Source: JAGYLJ01 sp964383545 (GTDB lineage: Bacteria; Patescibacteriota; Minisyncoccia; Phycocordibacterales; UBA12079). Taken from it: a DNA stretch of 41,545 bases. The position numbers were made by a program, and so were the translations under genes. Shown in pieces: positions 6,798 through 13,787 of this stretch. Position 1 is the first letter of the stretch, and every line of letters starts with the position of its first letter. Under the pieces are notes generated by a model that saw only the letters and a program-made list of their open reading frames with translations, was not told the origin of the DNA and did not search any database. The stretch spans positions 1 through 41,545 of the forward strand of contig CAYLHD010000002.1 in assembly GCA_964383545.1 (NCBI GenBank). Reading direction: 5' to 3'.

Positions 6798-7349
6798 ATG
6801 GAAAGTTTAAATATAAAAATATTAAAAGCTACTTCAAATCTTGAAGAGGTGAGAGAAGTTCAAAATGTTATTTATAAAACATGGCTAGCTACTTATCCAA
6901 ATAAAAAATTAGGAATCACTAAGAAAGATATTAATGATAGATTTAAGTCTAAACTTACTGAAGAAGCTTTGATTAAAAAAACAAAAAACATATCAAATTA
7001 TCAAACAGGAAAAATTGTTTTAGTTGCCAAAGATAGAAACAAAGTTATCGGAATATGTTCTACAACAAAGTATCCAGAATTTAATCAACTTGAAGCTATT
7101 TATATTCTTCCTAAATATCAAAATAGGGGAATAGGAAATTCATTTTGGGAAAAAGCTCAAAAATATATTAATTTAAATAAAAATACAATTGTTCACATGT
7201 CTACATATAATGAACAAGCAAAAAAATTTTATCGAAGTCTAGGATTCAAAGACACAGGAAAGCAATGGAAAAATAAAAGATTTGCTATGAAGAGTGGTGC
7301 AATAATTCCAGAGACAGAAATGATCTTAAAAGGTAAAGGGAAGGGATAG
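6798..7349 (+). CDS. GNAT-family N-acetyltransferase
   Basis: A 183-residue protein with the GNAT fold. The acetyl-CoA binding motif A reads IYILPKYQNRGIGNSFWEKA (Q/R-x-x-G-x-G). A conserved strand follows, and then the C-terminal NEQAKKFYRSLGFKDTG typical of RimI-like and small-molecule acetyltransferases. The acceptor substrate cannot be told. A -10-like TAGAAT ends 10 bases before the ATG, consistent with a leaderless or nearly leaderless mRNA. It lies over 5 kb from the graspetide operon, so a role there (as in microviridin acetylation) is not supported by position. Confidence 0.9.
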   Translation: MESLNIKILKATSNLEEVREVQNVIYKTWLATYPNKKLGITKKDINDRFKSKLTEEALIKKTKNISNYQTGKIVLVAKDRNKVIGICSTTKYPEFNQLEAIYILPKYQNRGIGNSFWEKAQKYINLNKNTIVHMSTYNEQAKKFYRSLGFKDTGKQWKNKRFAMKSGAIIPETEMILKGKGKG

Positions 7350-7431
7350 GAAAGAAATATATAAGTGTCGCACAATATACCTTTTGCGACATTGATATCA
7401 AAATAACCACTCCCCGACCTATTTCTAAATC

Positions 7432-7444
7432 GAGGTTCAACCTC
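7432..7444. repeat. Dispersed palindrome, copy 2
   Basis: GAGGTT-C-AACCTC, intergenic. Confidence 0.65.
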
Positions 7445-7496
7445 TTAATTAGTGTAAATATAAACTTTATTTACTAAGTATAGTCACATTGCCGCC

Positions 7497-7509
7497 GAGG
7501 TTGAACCTC
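7497..7509. repeat. Dispersed palindrome, copy 3
   Basis: GAGGTT-G-AACCTC, intergenic, 65 bases from copy 2 (start to start). Confidence 0.65.
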
Positions 7510-7611
7510 TTATGGCGCCTATATTTTAAGCCACCAAACAGAGCTCAAAACTGCGTTTTAAGAGCTTTTCTCTTCACACAGGTGCCATCTATCATACAAC
7601 TAAATACCTCT

Positions 7612-8049
7612 CTAGCTTTTATCACTACTACCAAATCCTTTTTCTTTTCTTTCTGTTTTTTCAGATAAATTATCTACTTCTTCGACTACAACATCCTCTT
7701 TTTTTTGAATAATCATCTGAGCAATTTTTTGCCCCTTAGAGATTTGAAAATCTTTTTTAGATAAGTTTATAAGACCAACTTTTACTTCTCCACGATAACC
7801 ACTATCAATCACTCCACCCAAAGTTTTTATAATTTCTTTAATTCCTAAACTACTACGATCCCAAATCAATCCAACATAACCATTTGGAATTTCCAAAGCA
7901 ATCCCGGTTGAAAGAACTTCTCTTTCCAAGGATTTAATTAAAACGTCAGTATTAGAATATAGATCGAGACCAGCATCTCCAAAATATGCGTAATCGGGGA
8001 GAGTGGCTTCCCTATCAATTTTTTTTATTTTTAATTTTAGATCAGACAT
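7612..8049 (-). CDS. dut: Deoxyuridine 5'-triphosphate nucleotidohydrolase
   Basis: The trimeric dUTPase hydrolyses dUTP to dUMP and pyrophosphate, keeping uracil out of DNA. All five motifs are present in 145 residues: DAGLDLY, WDRSSLG, GGVIDSGYRGEVKVGL (catalytic Asp and Tyr), KGQKIAQMI and the C-terminal KEKGFGSS lid. The frame is open to an ATG at 8088, but I place the start at 8049 (MSDLKLK). There it follows the stop of the 40-residue membrane protein by one base, implying translational coupling, and the longer form adds unrelated hydrophobic residues. Confidence 0.95.
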   Translation of the reverse strand: MSDLKLKIKKIDREATLPDYAYFGDAGLDLYSNTDVLIKSLEREVLSTGIALEIPNGYVGLIWDRSSLGIKEIIKTLGGVIDSGYRGEVKVGLINLSKKDFQISKGQKIAQMIIQKKEDVVVEEVDNLSEKTERKEKGFGSSDKS

Positions 8050-8050
8050 T

Positions 8051-8173
8051 CTAAATACCAGGTATATTATCCTGAATAATTGGATCATCTAAAGCCCGAT
8101 CAAGATGTACAGTAAAAGCGTACAAAATAACTGCTAATATAACTAAAATTGTAACTAAAATTTTTTCCCACAT
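8051..8173 (-). CDS. 40-residue single-span membrane protein
   Basis: This short frame on the minus strand begins MWEKILVTILVILAVILYAF and ends QDNIPGI. It has one membrane helix (about 5-20) and a short polar tail with several Asp. It ends one base before the dut start and begins 29 bases after the end of the membrane protein at 8203, so the three look like one transcript. A purine-rich GGGGAGAG lies 17 bases upstream, too far to be convincing. The compact operon position and the clean hydrophobic profile support it; the function is unknown. Confidence 0.6.
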   Translation of the reverse strand: MWEKILVTILVILAVILYAFTVHLDRALDDPIIQDNIPGI

Positions 8174-8202
8174 ATAAATAATTAACTATCTCTCCCCTAT
8201 TT

Positions 8203-8523
8203 TTAACTAGTTGGTAATAATGGTGACATGTCTTCAATGGTTGTTGATTGCCCGGCTTTAATTCTTTGCATATTTTCCACGAAACTATCCCATAACAAAT
8301 CAATAAAAATATTATGCCAGAAATATAAAACAGGTTGAGCTAAATAACTGTTCCAGGTTGTTACTCCTAGACCCCATAGATAACTTAGATTACCTTGAGA
8401 AGTATCTGATTCTACAATAGACCTTAAATCAAACCCAAAATAACTTAATATAATCACTGCTATTAAAATAAGAATAATCCATTGTATAAGTCCTCTGTTA
8501 TCATTTTTAAAATTCATCATCAT
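8203..8523 (-). CDS. Small single-pass membrane protein, unknown function
   Basis: A 106-residue protein with one strong membrane helix (LIQWIILILIAVIILSYFGF) after a short N-terminus. A 70-residue soluble part follows, rich in Trp and Tyr (SYLWGLGVTTWNSYLAQPVLYFWHN). The frame extends to 8562, but TATAAT on the minus strand (8536-8531) lies exactly 7 bases before the first of three consecutive ATG codons at 8523. That fixes the likely start and implies a leaderless mRNA. It heads the set 8523-8173-8049 (dut). I recognise no family. Confidence 0.65.
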   Translation of the reverse strand: MMMNFKNDNRGLIQWIILILIAVIILSYFGFDLRSIVESDTSQGNLSYLWGLGVTTWNSYLAQPVLYFWHNIFIDLLWDSFVENMQRIKAGQSTTIEDMSPLLPTS

Positions 8524-8605
8524 TACTTGAATTATATAACATAGACGCAAAAAATTGAACAACCACCTGTGTATTCAAAAAACACAACTTTTCAACACTT
8601 CGTTC

Positions 8606-9693
8606 TTAACTAGTTAATTCTTCTTTTAATATTTCTAAAACTTGATCAGTATAGACTGAATCCATTTCTTTATTGTCTTTTAAATACTTTTCTGTGATCA
8701 TTGCTACCTTTTGAGCCATCAATAGAATTTTTTGATTATAGAATTGACCTCTATTTTCTTCTTTACTAATCGAGACATTGATAGTTTCTTTTAAATCCTT
8801 TTTATCTAAATAACCGACTTCCCTACCCACAATTGAACTTATAATACTTTCTATAATTAAATGTCTCCAGGATGGTTGTGATTGTTTAATTTTAAGAGGA
8901 GCCAATATTTTTTTAAATGATTCTCTAAATAGCAAGTCTTTTGTTGAAGAATACTCTAAAAGATGTAAACTCTCATGAAGCAAAACATTCAAAATAACTT
9001 TTTTATCTGTTAAATCAGCTTCTGATAGTAATAAGATCAATGAATTCGAAAATTCTTTTTTAGTAGCTCCTCCAGCTTGTTTACCAAAACCTAATAAAAG
9101 TTTTACTTTTATTTCTTCTTTATAATCAGCCACACCAAAAAAATTAAAAATTTTCTTTAAATCATCTTCTTTATCTTTTAAATTTAGTTGTTCAAGTTGG
9201 TTTAACCAAACTTTCAATTTTGGCTTTTCTATTTGCCAAATTTTCTCAAACTTATCTTCCAATACATTTNNNNNNNNNNNNNNNNNNNNNNNNNNNNNNN
9301 NNNNNNNNNNNNNNNNNNNNNNNNNNNNNNNNNNNNNNNNNNNNNNNNNNNNNNNNNNNNNNNNNNNNNCAATTTTGGCTTTTCTATTTGCCAAATTTTC
9401 TCAAACTTATCTTCCAATACATTTTCCATTTTTTCCCAGTTTCCTTGTTCTTCCTTATCTTCTATTGAATTATTTTCATATCTGTTCCACAACCACAAAT
9501 AAGCATTCCCCTCTTTTTGCAGAATTTCTTTTAAATCATTTAATGCTTTTTCTTCTTCAGAATTAAACTCTCCTGTAATTTCTTTCCATTTGTCAGCTTC
9601 TTTTTGATTAAAATACCAATTCCACCGAACAGAACTCTGGGCCCAATAAGCAAAACATCCTCCCCTATTTATTTCAAATTTATATTTAAACAT
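8606..9693 (-). CDS. Protein with a HExxH motif, metallopeptidase-like (split by an artefactual gap)
   Basis: Two open stretches (9693 to about 9370 and 9269 to 8606) share the residues NVLEDKFEKIWQIEKPKL because 55 bases are duplicated on both sides of the N run. Removing the N run and one copy leaves 933 bases, an in-frame 310-residue protein. It is largely helical and charged. The C-terminal half contains VLLHESLHLLEY, a HExxH motif with hydrophobic flanks as in zinc metallopeptidases. A possible third ligand, Glu of IIESIISSIVG, lies about 35 residues later. No signal peptide is seen. Its start overlaps the stop of the DUF6624-like gene by one base (TAATG), so the two are coupled. Confidence 0.65.
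9270..9369. other. Assembly gap of 100 N with identical 55-bp flanks
   Basis: The 55 bases ending at 9269 and those at 9370-9424 are identical. This is an unmerged contig overlap. The gene is continuous once one copy and the N run are removed. Confidence 0.93.
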
Positions 9694-10211
9694 TAATATA
9701 AAAGATTTTTATATTCTTTTTCTAATAGTATTTTTTGTTCCTCTATACTTATCAAACCAACCTTTTTTCTTCTTTCGTTAAGTTTACTTACATCAACTGT
9801 AGGTAACATTTTTAATTTCCCTTTTTCTACCTTAAATTGTGTTCCATATAATTGTTCTTGATCTTCAGCAACCAAAGTTCTATCTTCTAGATATGCTAAA
9901 TCACCCTGACTAACTCCTTGTTCTTTTACTGCTTTTTTCATAAGTTTTAAAGACTCTTTTTGTAAAAGTAGATCTTTATCCATATGTTGAATTAAAAGCC
10001 AAAAATTATGAGAACCTTGTTCCCCCACCATAGAGATTGTTGGCCACCCATAATCAGCCAGAACTTTTTTTACAAATTTTTTACTTAAAGAATCTTGATA
10101 AACAACTTCAGAACTCAATTCTTTTGTTTTAGGAAACTTCAAAGCCAACATCCTTATATATTGATCTTGAGTTGTATATTTAAATATTTCCTCCTTTAAT
10201 TTTTCATTCAT
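9693..10211 (-). CDS. DUF6624-like protein
   Basis: A 172-residue soluble protein. The central pattern is DYGWP, VGEQGSHNFWLLIQHMD, then AYLEDR, AEDQEQLYGTQF. This matches my recollection of the DUF6624 family (Gly-Trp-Pro, Gly, Trp-Leu-x-x-Gln-His-x-Asp, Leu-x-Asp-Arg, Tyr-Gly-Thr-Gln), whose function is unknown. The TAATG overlap with the downstream HExxH protein indicates an operon. AGGAGGTGAT, a near-perfect anti-Shine-Dalgarno match, lies 20 bases before the ATG, which is unusually far, and an in-frame TAA two codons before the ATG rules out a longer protein. Confidence 0.75.
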   Translation of the reverse strand: MNEKLKEEIFKYTTQDQYIRMLALKFPKTKELSSEVVYQDSLSKKFVKKVLADYGWPTISMVGEQGSHNFWLLIQHMDKDLLLQKESLKLMKKAVKEQGVSQGDLAYLEDRTLVAEDQEQLYGTQFKVEKGKLKMLPTVDVSKLNERRKKVGLISIEEQKILLEKEYKNLLY

Positions 10212-10353
10212 AACTTATATATTCTTAATCACCTCCTCAAAATTCCGATAGATTTTTCATTTCCTTATATTATGATTCTATTTCCACATACTTCTATTCT
10301 ATCCTTTAAAAACTTCTCAAACAAGAAAATCAAGAATTAATATCTCTATAACA

Positions 10354-10381
10354 TTGACTTTTTAATAAGAAAAGATAAACT
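10354..10381 (+). promoter_or_regulatory. Promoter of the TGA-interrupted small ORF
   Basis: TTGACT (10354-10359), a 16-base spacer and TAAACT. A GTGTT/AACAC leader hairpin (about 10388-10413) follows, then AGGAGG at 10431-10436. Confidence 0.5.
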
Positions 10382-10443
10382 AAAAATAGTGTTTTGTTCT
10401 TCGGCAATAACACCTTAATCTTTTATTTATAGGAGGTAATATC

Positions 10444-10632
10444 ATGGGATGATTCTCAGGTAACAGTGATGATGGCTCAAAGATGAAGATAACCAATGAC
10501 AGCGAAACCTGCAAAATGAAAATAATTTCATCAGCAGGCAGACCTCATTCACACGATATCGTAAAAGTGGATAAAACTTCAGGATCTGTTAAAGAAATTC
10601 ACAAAGGACCTAACGCTCCTCGTCGTAAGTAA
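10444..10632 (+). pseudogene. Small ORF with an in-frame TGA at codon 3
   Basis: AGGAGGT seven bases upstream of ATG (10444), a plausible promoter, and a terminator at 10652-10684 frame a 62-codon reading frame. It is open except for TGA at 10450-10452. With X for TGA it starts MGXFSGNSDDGSKMKITND and ends KGPNAPRRK, a polar, basic, glycine- and serine-containing protein. TGG to TGA would restore MGWF, so a nonsense mutation or sequencing error is the simplest reading. Readthrough, or initiation at the internal ATG at 10483 (MKITND), are alternatives. UGA acts as stop elsewhere in the window. No family recognised. Confidence 0.5.
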
Positions 10633-10651
10633 ATGTTTAAAGCGTCCTAAC

Positions 10652-10684
10652 AAAAAAGCCGTAGTTTAATTACTACGACTTTTC
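10652..10684 (+). terminator. Terminator after the TGA-interrupted ORF
   Basis: CGTAGT/ACTACG with flanking AAAAG/CTTTT gives a long stem ending in T. Confidence 0.75.
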
Positions 10685-10718
10685 ATATTTAAAAACAATA
10701 TGTTATTATAAAATTAAC

Positions 10719-11027
10719 ATGGAAAACAAAAAAAATAATTTTCAAGAAGAATTAGATTTTTTGAAAAAAATTGACTTAAACGAAAGACGTCAAGCTTTTT
10801 TAAAATACTGTCAAAAAAATATACAACTTAAAAATACAAATGTTTTGAACATAGAAGAAGCTTCAAATCGAATATGTGGTATATGTTCTTTATACTTTAA
10901 AGAAATAATGCCAGAATTTGAAAAAGTTATGGATATAGCTTGTGATCTAGAGCTATCTAAAGAATATAGAGAAAGAGATCCTAAAGATTGGAATAAACTA
11001 GAAGAAATAATAAAAAACAAAAGTTAA
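10719..11027 (+). CDS. Small soluble hypothetical protein
   Basis: A 102-residue, highly charged and probably helical protein (MENKKNNFQEELDFLKKIDL). It contains three Cys in SNRICGICSLYF and one Cys each earlier and later, which may bind metal but form no standard motif. TATAAA (10707-10712) ends 6 bases before the ATG, so the mRNA is probably leaderless and the start is well placed. No family recognised; it stands alone between two terminator-like regions. Confidence 0.6.
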   Translation: MENKKNNFQEELDFLKKIDLNERRQAFLKYCQKNIQLKNTNVLNIEEASNRICGICSLYFKEIMPEFEKVMDIACDLELSKEYRERDPKDWNKLEEIIKNKS

Positions 11028-11100
11028 AGAATTACTCTTAAACCCCTTATTTATAATATACGTCAACTCTCAACAAAAAATTTAACACTCAAGCACTAAA

Positions 11101-11589
11101 TTAAAGAATATCTATAACAGCTTTTTTGTAATTTTCTGTAAACTCGTGGCCTGTGTTTTTAATTATTTTAACCCCACCTATTTTATCCATTCTTTCACTC
11201 ATTTCTTGATCACCGCAAAATAAAAAAACTTCCTTGGCTTTTGGTTTGCCGTAATCCATATTTCTCAGTTCTTTAGAAGTTTCTTCACCAAAGAAACTAA
11301 TCAAATGTTTGAAACTTTTTTCTGCGTCTTCTCCAAGGATATCAGACATCGAACAATAAATACCTTTGCTAATAAGGGTTTCTAATTTATAGGCAATAAG
11401 AGCGCCAGTAGAAAAACCAAGAACAATCGAATTCGATTCTATTTCTGTTTTTGAAAGTTTTAAAAGAGAATTGTTTTTTAAATGTAAATCCAGAAATATT
11501 ACATTGTACTTTTTTTCAGCTTCTAAAATAAGCCATTTGTAATCCTCTTCTTTTTCATCTCGTCCTGGAATAATATAAAAATTAGTCAT
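11101..11589 (-). CDS. Small alpha/beta-hydrolase-like protein
   Basis: A 162-residue protein starting MTNFYIIPGRDEKEEDYKWL. The nucleophile elbow is LGFSTGALIAY (G-x-S-x-G). A late KNTGHEFTENY supplies a candidate catalytic His, and FLFCGDQEMSERM a candidate acid. This is the layout of minimal alpha/beta hydrolases and RBBP9-type serine hydrolases; the substrate is unknown. TATAAA on the minus strand (11603-11598) lies 8 bases before the ATG, which supports the start and a leaderless transcript. It is divergent from another alpha/beta hydrolase at 11666. Confidence 0.75.
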   Translation of the reverse strand: MTNFYIIPGRDEKEEDYKWLILEAEKKYNVIFLDLHLKNNSLLKLSKTEIESNSIVLGFSTGALIAYKLETLISKGIYCSMSDILGEDAEKSFKHLISFFGEETSKELRNMDYGKPKAKEVFLFCGDQEMSERMDKIGGVKIIKNTGHEFTENYKKAVIDIL

Positions 11590-11665
11590 AGATACATTTT
11601 ATAGCAAAAAGATATAATAAAAAGCTATTCCCTACCCACACTAAAGATCATGATATAATAGAAAT

Positions 11666-12343
11666 GTGAATATCATCAGTAAAAAAGTAAAAATTCCAAC
11701 AACAGATGGATATCTTATCTATGGGGATACCTCACAAAATCAAGAAAACAAAGATGATTTAATCATTTTGGTTCATGGTTTAGGTGATAACAAAGACAAC
11801 GAATTCTTTCAGAATGCTACCAATTTCTTTTGCGTTAAAAATTATAATATTTTTAAGTTTAATTTATACGGTAGAAATAAATTTTCTAGAAAAATAACTC
11901 AAACACCTTTATCAACTCAAATAAAAGATTTAGGTGTTATCATTAAACACTTCAAAAATGATTATAAGAACATCCATTTAATTGGACATAGTTTAGGTGG
12001 ATATTTAGTCTTAGCGACTAAAGAAGATAAATATATTAAAAACAAAATCTTGTGGGATCCATCCATGGAACCATCTCAGATACTTTTCCCTAAAAACTAT
12101 AATCAGAAAGTAAAAAAAGATTTGTTGAAAGTACCTACAATTAAAGATTTATTAGCTAATAGTAATAAATCTTTAAATCTTATCTTTGCAGAAAAAGGAG
12201 CTTTTAGAATTACTCCCCAAACATATATTAAATATTTACCTAAAAAGAAAAAAATCTATTTAATAAAAAAAGCTGACCACATCTTTAGTAAAAAAAAGGA
12301 TCAGCTAGAACTCTTCTCCATGACATTAAAACTACTTAAATAA
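11666..12343 (+). CDS. Alpha/beta hydrolase
   Basis: A 225-residue cytosolic hydrolase. The oxyanion segment is LVHGLGDNKDNEFF, the nucleophile elbow is LIGHSLGGYLVL (G-H-S-L-G) and the likely catalytic His is in KKADHIFSKKKD. It resembles esterase/acylglycerol-lipase-like serine hydrolases; the substrate cannot be told. The start is GTG at 11666, with TATAAT (11654-11659) just 6 bases upstream, a clear leaderless case. It converges on the graspetide ligase and shares its bidirectional terminator. Confidence 0.85.
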   Translation: MNIISKKVKIPTTDGYLIYGDTSQNQENKDDLIILVHGLGDNKDNEFFQNATNFFCVKNYNIFKFNLYGRNKFSRKITQTPLSTQIKDLGVIIKHFKNDYKNIHLIGHSLGGYLVLATKEDKYIKNKILWDPSMEPSQILFPKNYNQKVKKDLLKVPTIKDLLANSNKSLNLIFAEKGAFRITPQTYIKYLPKKKKIYLIKKADHIFSKKKDQLELFSMTLKLLK

Positions 12344-12379
12344 AAAACATCTTTTGCCTGGAAGGGCAAAAGATGTTTT
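12344..12379. terminator. Bidirectional terminator between hydrolase and ATP-grasp ligase
   Basis: AAAACATCTTTTGCC (12344-12358) pairs perfectly over 15 bp with 12365-12379. The A/T-rich outer ends give U-rich tails on both strands. Confidence 0.85.
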
Positions 12380-12392
12380 GTTCACGATTTTT

Positions 12393-13346
12393 TCATGATG
12401 GAGATAAAAGAGATGCCCCTACCGCCTCGGTAATTGGCAACCCGGTTAAATACTCTATCCACAGCCAGTGTCCTTGGGAATTACATTCCAAGAAATATGT
12501 CTCATTATCAGGAGTTACAACGAGATCGATTATTCCGAAGTTTAAACCCAGACAATGAACAATTTTTCGACACTTGTCAGCAATATCCTCAGAGATGTTT
12601 ATAGGATAGTGTGGCGTCTTGCTTAAATCATAGTCTCTCCAATCAATTTTCGTTTGATTATTTTCTTGAGACTCAATTTTGCAAGCATATACATCCTGCC
12701 CTATTACATGAACTCTAAGCTCATACAATTTTTCCAGATAACCCTGAAATAAACAGGGTGCTGACTTTAATTCACCAGACTTATCATCAGTCTTAATCTT
12801 TTCCGGATTAATAATATGAGCCAAAATTCTTTGGCCACTTGTAAATAAATCTACTAACGGCCCCGGTTTTAAGATAATTCTTTCATGATTAAAACTAAAC
12901 TCCGTCAACTCATCAATATTATTGGTAAAACAAGCATCTGGAATATTGAACCCTATATCACGAGCCATTTTCAGTTGCAACATTACAGAACTGGTCGATC
13001 GACAAACACTAGGTTTGTTTAACCATCTTGCTTCTGTAAAAATCTGTTCCAACCAATCTACACAGTTAATCCAAGAAGACTGACATAACTGCCAATCTAA
13101 ATGATCAATACCCTGATCTTTCGGCACACTAATCCTAGGATGGTGAGAAAAGACGCTGGTAATTTCATTTGATAGAAACCTCCGGCCATTGAAAGTTACA
13201 GAATCAGATTTTACATCAACAGAAACAAATCCTTCCTGAACTTTATCTGTATCAAATCTGATCACTTCTGCTCCTATATTACCGAGATACTTTTCAATGG
13301 CTAAAGAGTGTTCATTAGTCGAGGTTGATAAAATTAAAACTTTCAT
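12393..13346 (-). CDS. ATP-grasp ligase of the graspetide (microviridin/MvdD-type) family
   Basis: A 317-residue ATP-grasp enzyme. Regions in order: a pre-ATP-grasp domain (MKVLILSTSTNEHSLAIEKY, RFDTDKV), the SVFSHHPR segment, ARWLNKPSVCRSTSSVMLQL leading to GFNIPDACFTNN, the ATP-binding ERIILKPG, and FQGYLEKLYELRVHVIG. Then come LGLNFGIIDLVVTPDNE and FLECNSQGHWLWIEYLTGLP. Asp274, Glu287 and Asn289 are the expected Mg2+ ligands. The last motif (FLE-x-N-x-x-G-x-W-x-W-x-E-x-x-TGLPI) is characteristic of graspetide synthetases, which form ester or amide bonds between Asp/Glu and Ser/Thr/Lys side chains of a precursor peptide. A small peptide gene precedes it on the same strand. AAGAGGAG gives a good ribosome site. 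Spot G+C is about 52 per cent (12421-12480) against 28 per cent nearby, suggesting transfer. Confidence 0.9.
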   Translation of the reverse strand: MKVLILSTSTNEHSLAIEKYLGNIGAEVIRFDTDKVQEGFVSVDVKSDSVTFNGRRFLSNEITSVFSHHPRISVPKDQGIDHLDWQLCQSSWINCVDWLEQIFTEARWLNKPSVCRSTSSVMLQLKMARDIGFNIPDACFTNNIDELTEFSFNHERIILKPGPLVDLFTSGQRILAHIINPEKIKTDDKSGELKSAPCLFQGYLEKLYELRVHVIGQDVYACKIESQENNQTKIDWRDYDLSKTPHYPINISEDIADKCRKIVHCLGLNFGIIDLVVTPDNETYFLECNSQGHWLWIEYLTGLPITEAVGASLLSPS

Positions 13347-13360
13347 AGCTAACTCCTCTT

Positions 13361-13391
13361 AAAAAAGTGGGGAAGAAAATCTTCCCCACTT
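13361..13391 (-). terminator. Terminator-like attenuator between precursor and ligase
   Basis: AAGTGGGGAAGA and TCTTCCCCACTT form a perfect 12-bp stem with a 3-base loop (13365-13391), followed on the minus strand by TTTT and then the ligase ribosome site. It lies between the two genes, so it would end most precursor transcripts and let a fraction read through into the ligase. Confidence 0.85.
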
Positions 13392-13400
13392 ATTAGTAAT

Positions 13401-13580
13401 TCACTCATTACTTTCATTTGACGAGTATTCAGTGGTAGGACTGGCTGACAGAAGAGACATTGTTACGTCTCCCAAATTGACAACAGGCTTCCATGACCAG
13501 CTTCCTTTAAGACCCAATGTATCATCAGGAAGATTTTCTACCAGACCTCTTAGAATTGAAGCATTTTGACGATTTTTCAT
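13401..13580 (-). CDS. Candidate graspetide precursor peptide
   Basis: This 59-residue frame has a good ribosome site (AAAAGGAG, 9 bases before ATG). The first part, MKNRQNASILRGLVENLPDD followed by a Trp-containing stretch (GSWSWKPVV), would be the leader. The C-terminal stretch SLLSASPTTEYSSNESNE is dense in Ser/Thr (nucleophiles) and Glu (carboxyl donors), the composition expected of a graspetide core cross-linked by side-chain esters. It sits 54 bases upstream of the ATP-grasp ligase on the same strand, separated by a terminator-like hairpin, the usual RiPP arrangement. I recognise no published precursor motif (for example no PFFARFL). Spot G+C is 48 per cent (13441-13500), well above the surroundings. 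Confidence 0.78.
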   Translation of the reverse strand: MKNRQNASILRGLVENLPDDTLGLKGSWSWKPVVNLGDVTMSLLSASPTTEYSSNESNE

Positions 13581-13727
13581 CTTTATTATCTCCTTTTCTA
13601 TGTGAATATCATTTAAAAATCAAAGAACCACCTACATTCAAAATACACCTTTTAGCAATAAATAGCAACACACTTTATTACTTTAGTAAATTAAATTCTC
13701 TTCCAGAGAGATAAAAATGGCCTAACC

Positions 13728-13763
13728 AAAAAGAAAAGGCCAACTTTTTCAAGCTGACCTTTT
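13728..13763 (-). terminator. Terminator after the zinc-ribbon/coiled-coil pair
   Basis: On the minus strand AAAAGGTCA pairs with TGGCCTTTT (9 bp, one G-U), followed by CTTTTTGG. It separates this transcript from the graspetide precursor. Confidence 0.7.
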
Positions 13764-13787
13764 TTGACCAAGAAAAGTGAACCAACT

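Larger units (their letters stand above)
7350..7611. other. Intergenic region with inverted repeats and a 73-nt stem-closed element
   Basis: The region lies between the convergent GNAT and dut genes and has no plausible ORF. It contains a TGTCGCA/TGCGACA hairpin (7366-7391) and two copies of the GAGGTT-N-AACCTC palindrome. It also contains a segment closed by GGCGCCT (7514-7520) with AGGTGCC (7580-7586), enclosing an AGCTCAAAAC/GTTTT-AA-GAGCT hairpin (about 7542-7566). The 73-nt span suggests a tRNA, but neither strand has a T-arm or an anticodon arm. It could be a small RNA or repeat-derived structure. Confidence 0.4.

Noticed and set aside
7432..7509. CRISPR-like array
   Set aside because: Only two 13-base copies with one spacer, and the unit is a palindrome found singly elsewhere; no cas genes.
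7514..7586. Possible tRNA
   Set aside because: Length and 7-bp end stem fit, but neither strand has a T-loop (TTCRANY), an anticodon arm or a D-arm.
9229..9693. A separate 154-residue gene ending after the gap
   Set aside because: Its tail beyond the N run is an out-of-frame reading of the duplicated 55 bases; the real gene continues in frame after collapsing the copies.
10226..10261. Short leader peptide (MKNLSEF) and distant AGGAGGTGAT before the DUF6624-like gene
   Set aside because: The site is 20 bases from the ATG and the frame is only seven codons; too weak to call a leader gene.
10450..10452. Alternative genetic code (UGA as Gly or Trp)
   Set aside because: TGA ends the ligase and dus genes, and no long ORF in the window contains an in-frame TGA.
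13517..13714. 65-residue plus-strand ORF opposite the precursor peptide
   Set aside because: No ribosome site or promoter; it is a shadow of the minus-strand precursor and its leader.
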